Assembly (NCBI RefSeq): GCF_027474405.1
Contig: NZ_CP114871.1
Span: forward strand, 2,055,001-2,119,000
Source of the DNA: Caulobacter sp. NIBR2454
GTDB lineage: Bacteria; Pseudomonadota; Alphaproteobacteria; Caulobacterales; Caulobacteraceae
Reading direction: 5' to 3'
Length of the DNA: 64,000 nucleotides
How positions within the stretch are numbered: position 1 is the stretch's first letter; each line of letters begins with the position of its first letter. The notes beneath the pieces were generated by a model. The model saw only the letters and a program-made list of their open reading frames with translations. It was not told the DNA's origin and made no database searches. The position numbers and the translations under genes were made by a program. Shown one piece after another: positions 63,645 through 64,000 of the stretch.

Positions 63645-64000
63645 TCAGCGATCGAACCGGGCGTAGGGCCCGGTCCATTCGTAGGCTTGGCCGTCGATAC
63701 GCACGGCATGGGCGGCGATTGGGGAAACATCGTCGGCGACGCCCAGCGCCAGCTTGGCGCCGGAAGCGAGCGTCAGGACGATGACCTCGGCGCCCTCGCC
63801 CCGGGTGCGGGCGATGTCGCGGATCTGGCTTGTGGCGCCCGACACCGTCTCGGCGGTCGCGTCATAGGCGCCGTGGGGCTCCAACACCGAGAAGAAGCTG
63901 GCGTCGGCCTGCCCCTGCATGCGCTGGATCAGCGCGGGCTCTCGCCTCAGGTTGAAGCTCGGATCATTGGCGCCGCTTTCGACCAGCAAAGCGCTGGTGG
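63645..64000 (-). CDS. Polysaccharide lyase of the heparinase II/III (oligoalginate lyase) type, C-terminal end
   Basis: Incomplete at the right window edge; the last ~118 residues are present. LLVESGANDPSFNLRREPALI followed by SFFSVLEPHGAYDATAETVSGAT matches the C-terminal beta-domain of PL17-type exolytic alginate lyases, where GANDP-FNLR-EPA and V-EPHG-Y are characteristic. These release unsaturated uronate monomers. The stop is 11 bases from the MFS ATG, so it is the upstream gene of the operon in view. Confidence 0.75.
   Translation of the reverse strand, partial: TSALLVESGANDPSFNLRREPALIQRMQGQADASFFSVLEPHGAYDATAETVSGATSQIRDIARTRGEGAEVIVLTLASGAKLALGVADDVSPIAAHAVRIDGQAYEWTGPYARFDR

Noticed and set aside
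62084..63784. A 566-codon frame opposite the SDR and MFS genes
   Set aside because: Shadow of genes with clear catalytic and membrane motifs.

Overview
The window is high-GC, densely packed chromosomal DNA from an alphaproteobacterium, most likely the genus Caulobacter or a close relative. The evidence is gene content and order: a protein resembling the N-terminal domain of the Caulobacter S-layer protein RsaA, a double cold-shock-domain protein, an orphan motB, a MucR/Ros regulator, large TonB-dependent receptors, DUF2842, an NDUFS4-type protein, the order plsX-fabH-ihfA-merR, the order glyA-nrdR-rib-nusB-thiL, and promoters of the EcfG/SigT stress type. No plasmid, prophage, IS element or CRISPR array is visible. 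Nearly all of it is core chromosome.

Layout. 1-3.6 kb: the tail of a Cys/Met PLP lyase, the RsaA-like protein, a cell-wall-hydrolase lipoprotein, a CsbD-like lipoprotein, an NDUFS4 homologue, three tRNAs (Arg-TCT, Pro-TGG, Glu-TTC) and the double cold-shock protein. 3.7-10.2 kb: a leftward run aminotransferase-hom-glpX-fbp-recJ, with class II and class I fructose-bisphosphatases side by side. 10.2-18.3 kb: a lipoprotein, PHA synthase, argC, rplM-rpsI, a PhoX-family protein, heme A synthase, small membrane proteins and tRNA-Pro(GGG). 18.3-23.5 kb: the envelope/lipid cluster (cyt bc1 chaperone, DUF177, plsX, fabH, ihfA, merR), with bamE divergent. 23.5-28.7 kb: a TonB receptor set between two near-identical terminator hairpins, then the H+-pyrophosphatase.

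29-36 kb: a stress-type membrane protein, thiL, nusB, and the riboflavin genes ribH, ribBX, ribE and a reductase-only ribD, then nrdR and glyA, with mucR divergent. 36.5-44.6 kb: hemA; a five-gene leftward valine-catabolism set (acyl-CoA dehydrogenase, 3-hydroxyisobutyryl-CoA hydrolase, two exported methyltransferase-like proteins, mmsB); a membrane protein-hemB-nudix operon. 44.6-52.8 kb: a palindromic repeat block, a frameshifted exported alpha/beta hydrolase, a second HIBADH-like dehydrogenase, motB, bpt, a second TonB receptor, and an ArsR-SRPBCC-DUF1801 operon with two tandem operators. 52.8-64 kb: two beta-lactamase-fold hydrolases, parC, a LysE exporter, gamma-glutamyltranspeptidase, and a probable uronate (alginate-type) catabolic operon running off the right edge (lyase tail, MFS transporter, SDR reductase, SGNH hydrolase).

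The most interesting points are the stand-alone RsaA-like anchoring domain, the exported methyltransferase-like pair inside the valine operon, a riboflavin cluster whose RibA-like domain has lost its zinc cysteines and whose RibD has lost its deaminase domain, the tandem operators before the arsR-type gene, and the one-base deletion in the exported hydrolase. I did not find a clearly new multi-gene defence or mobile system. Functions are assigned from recognised motifs and remembered family sequences; no searches were run.
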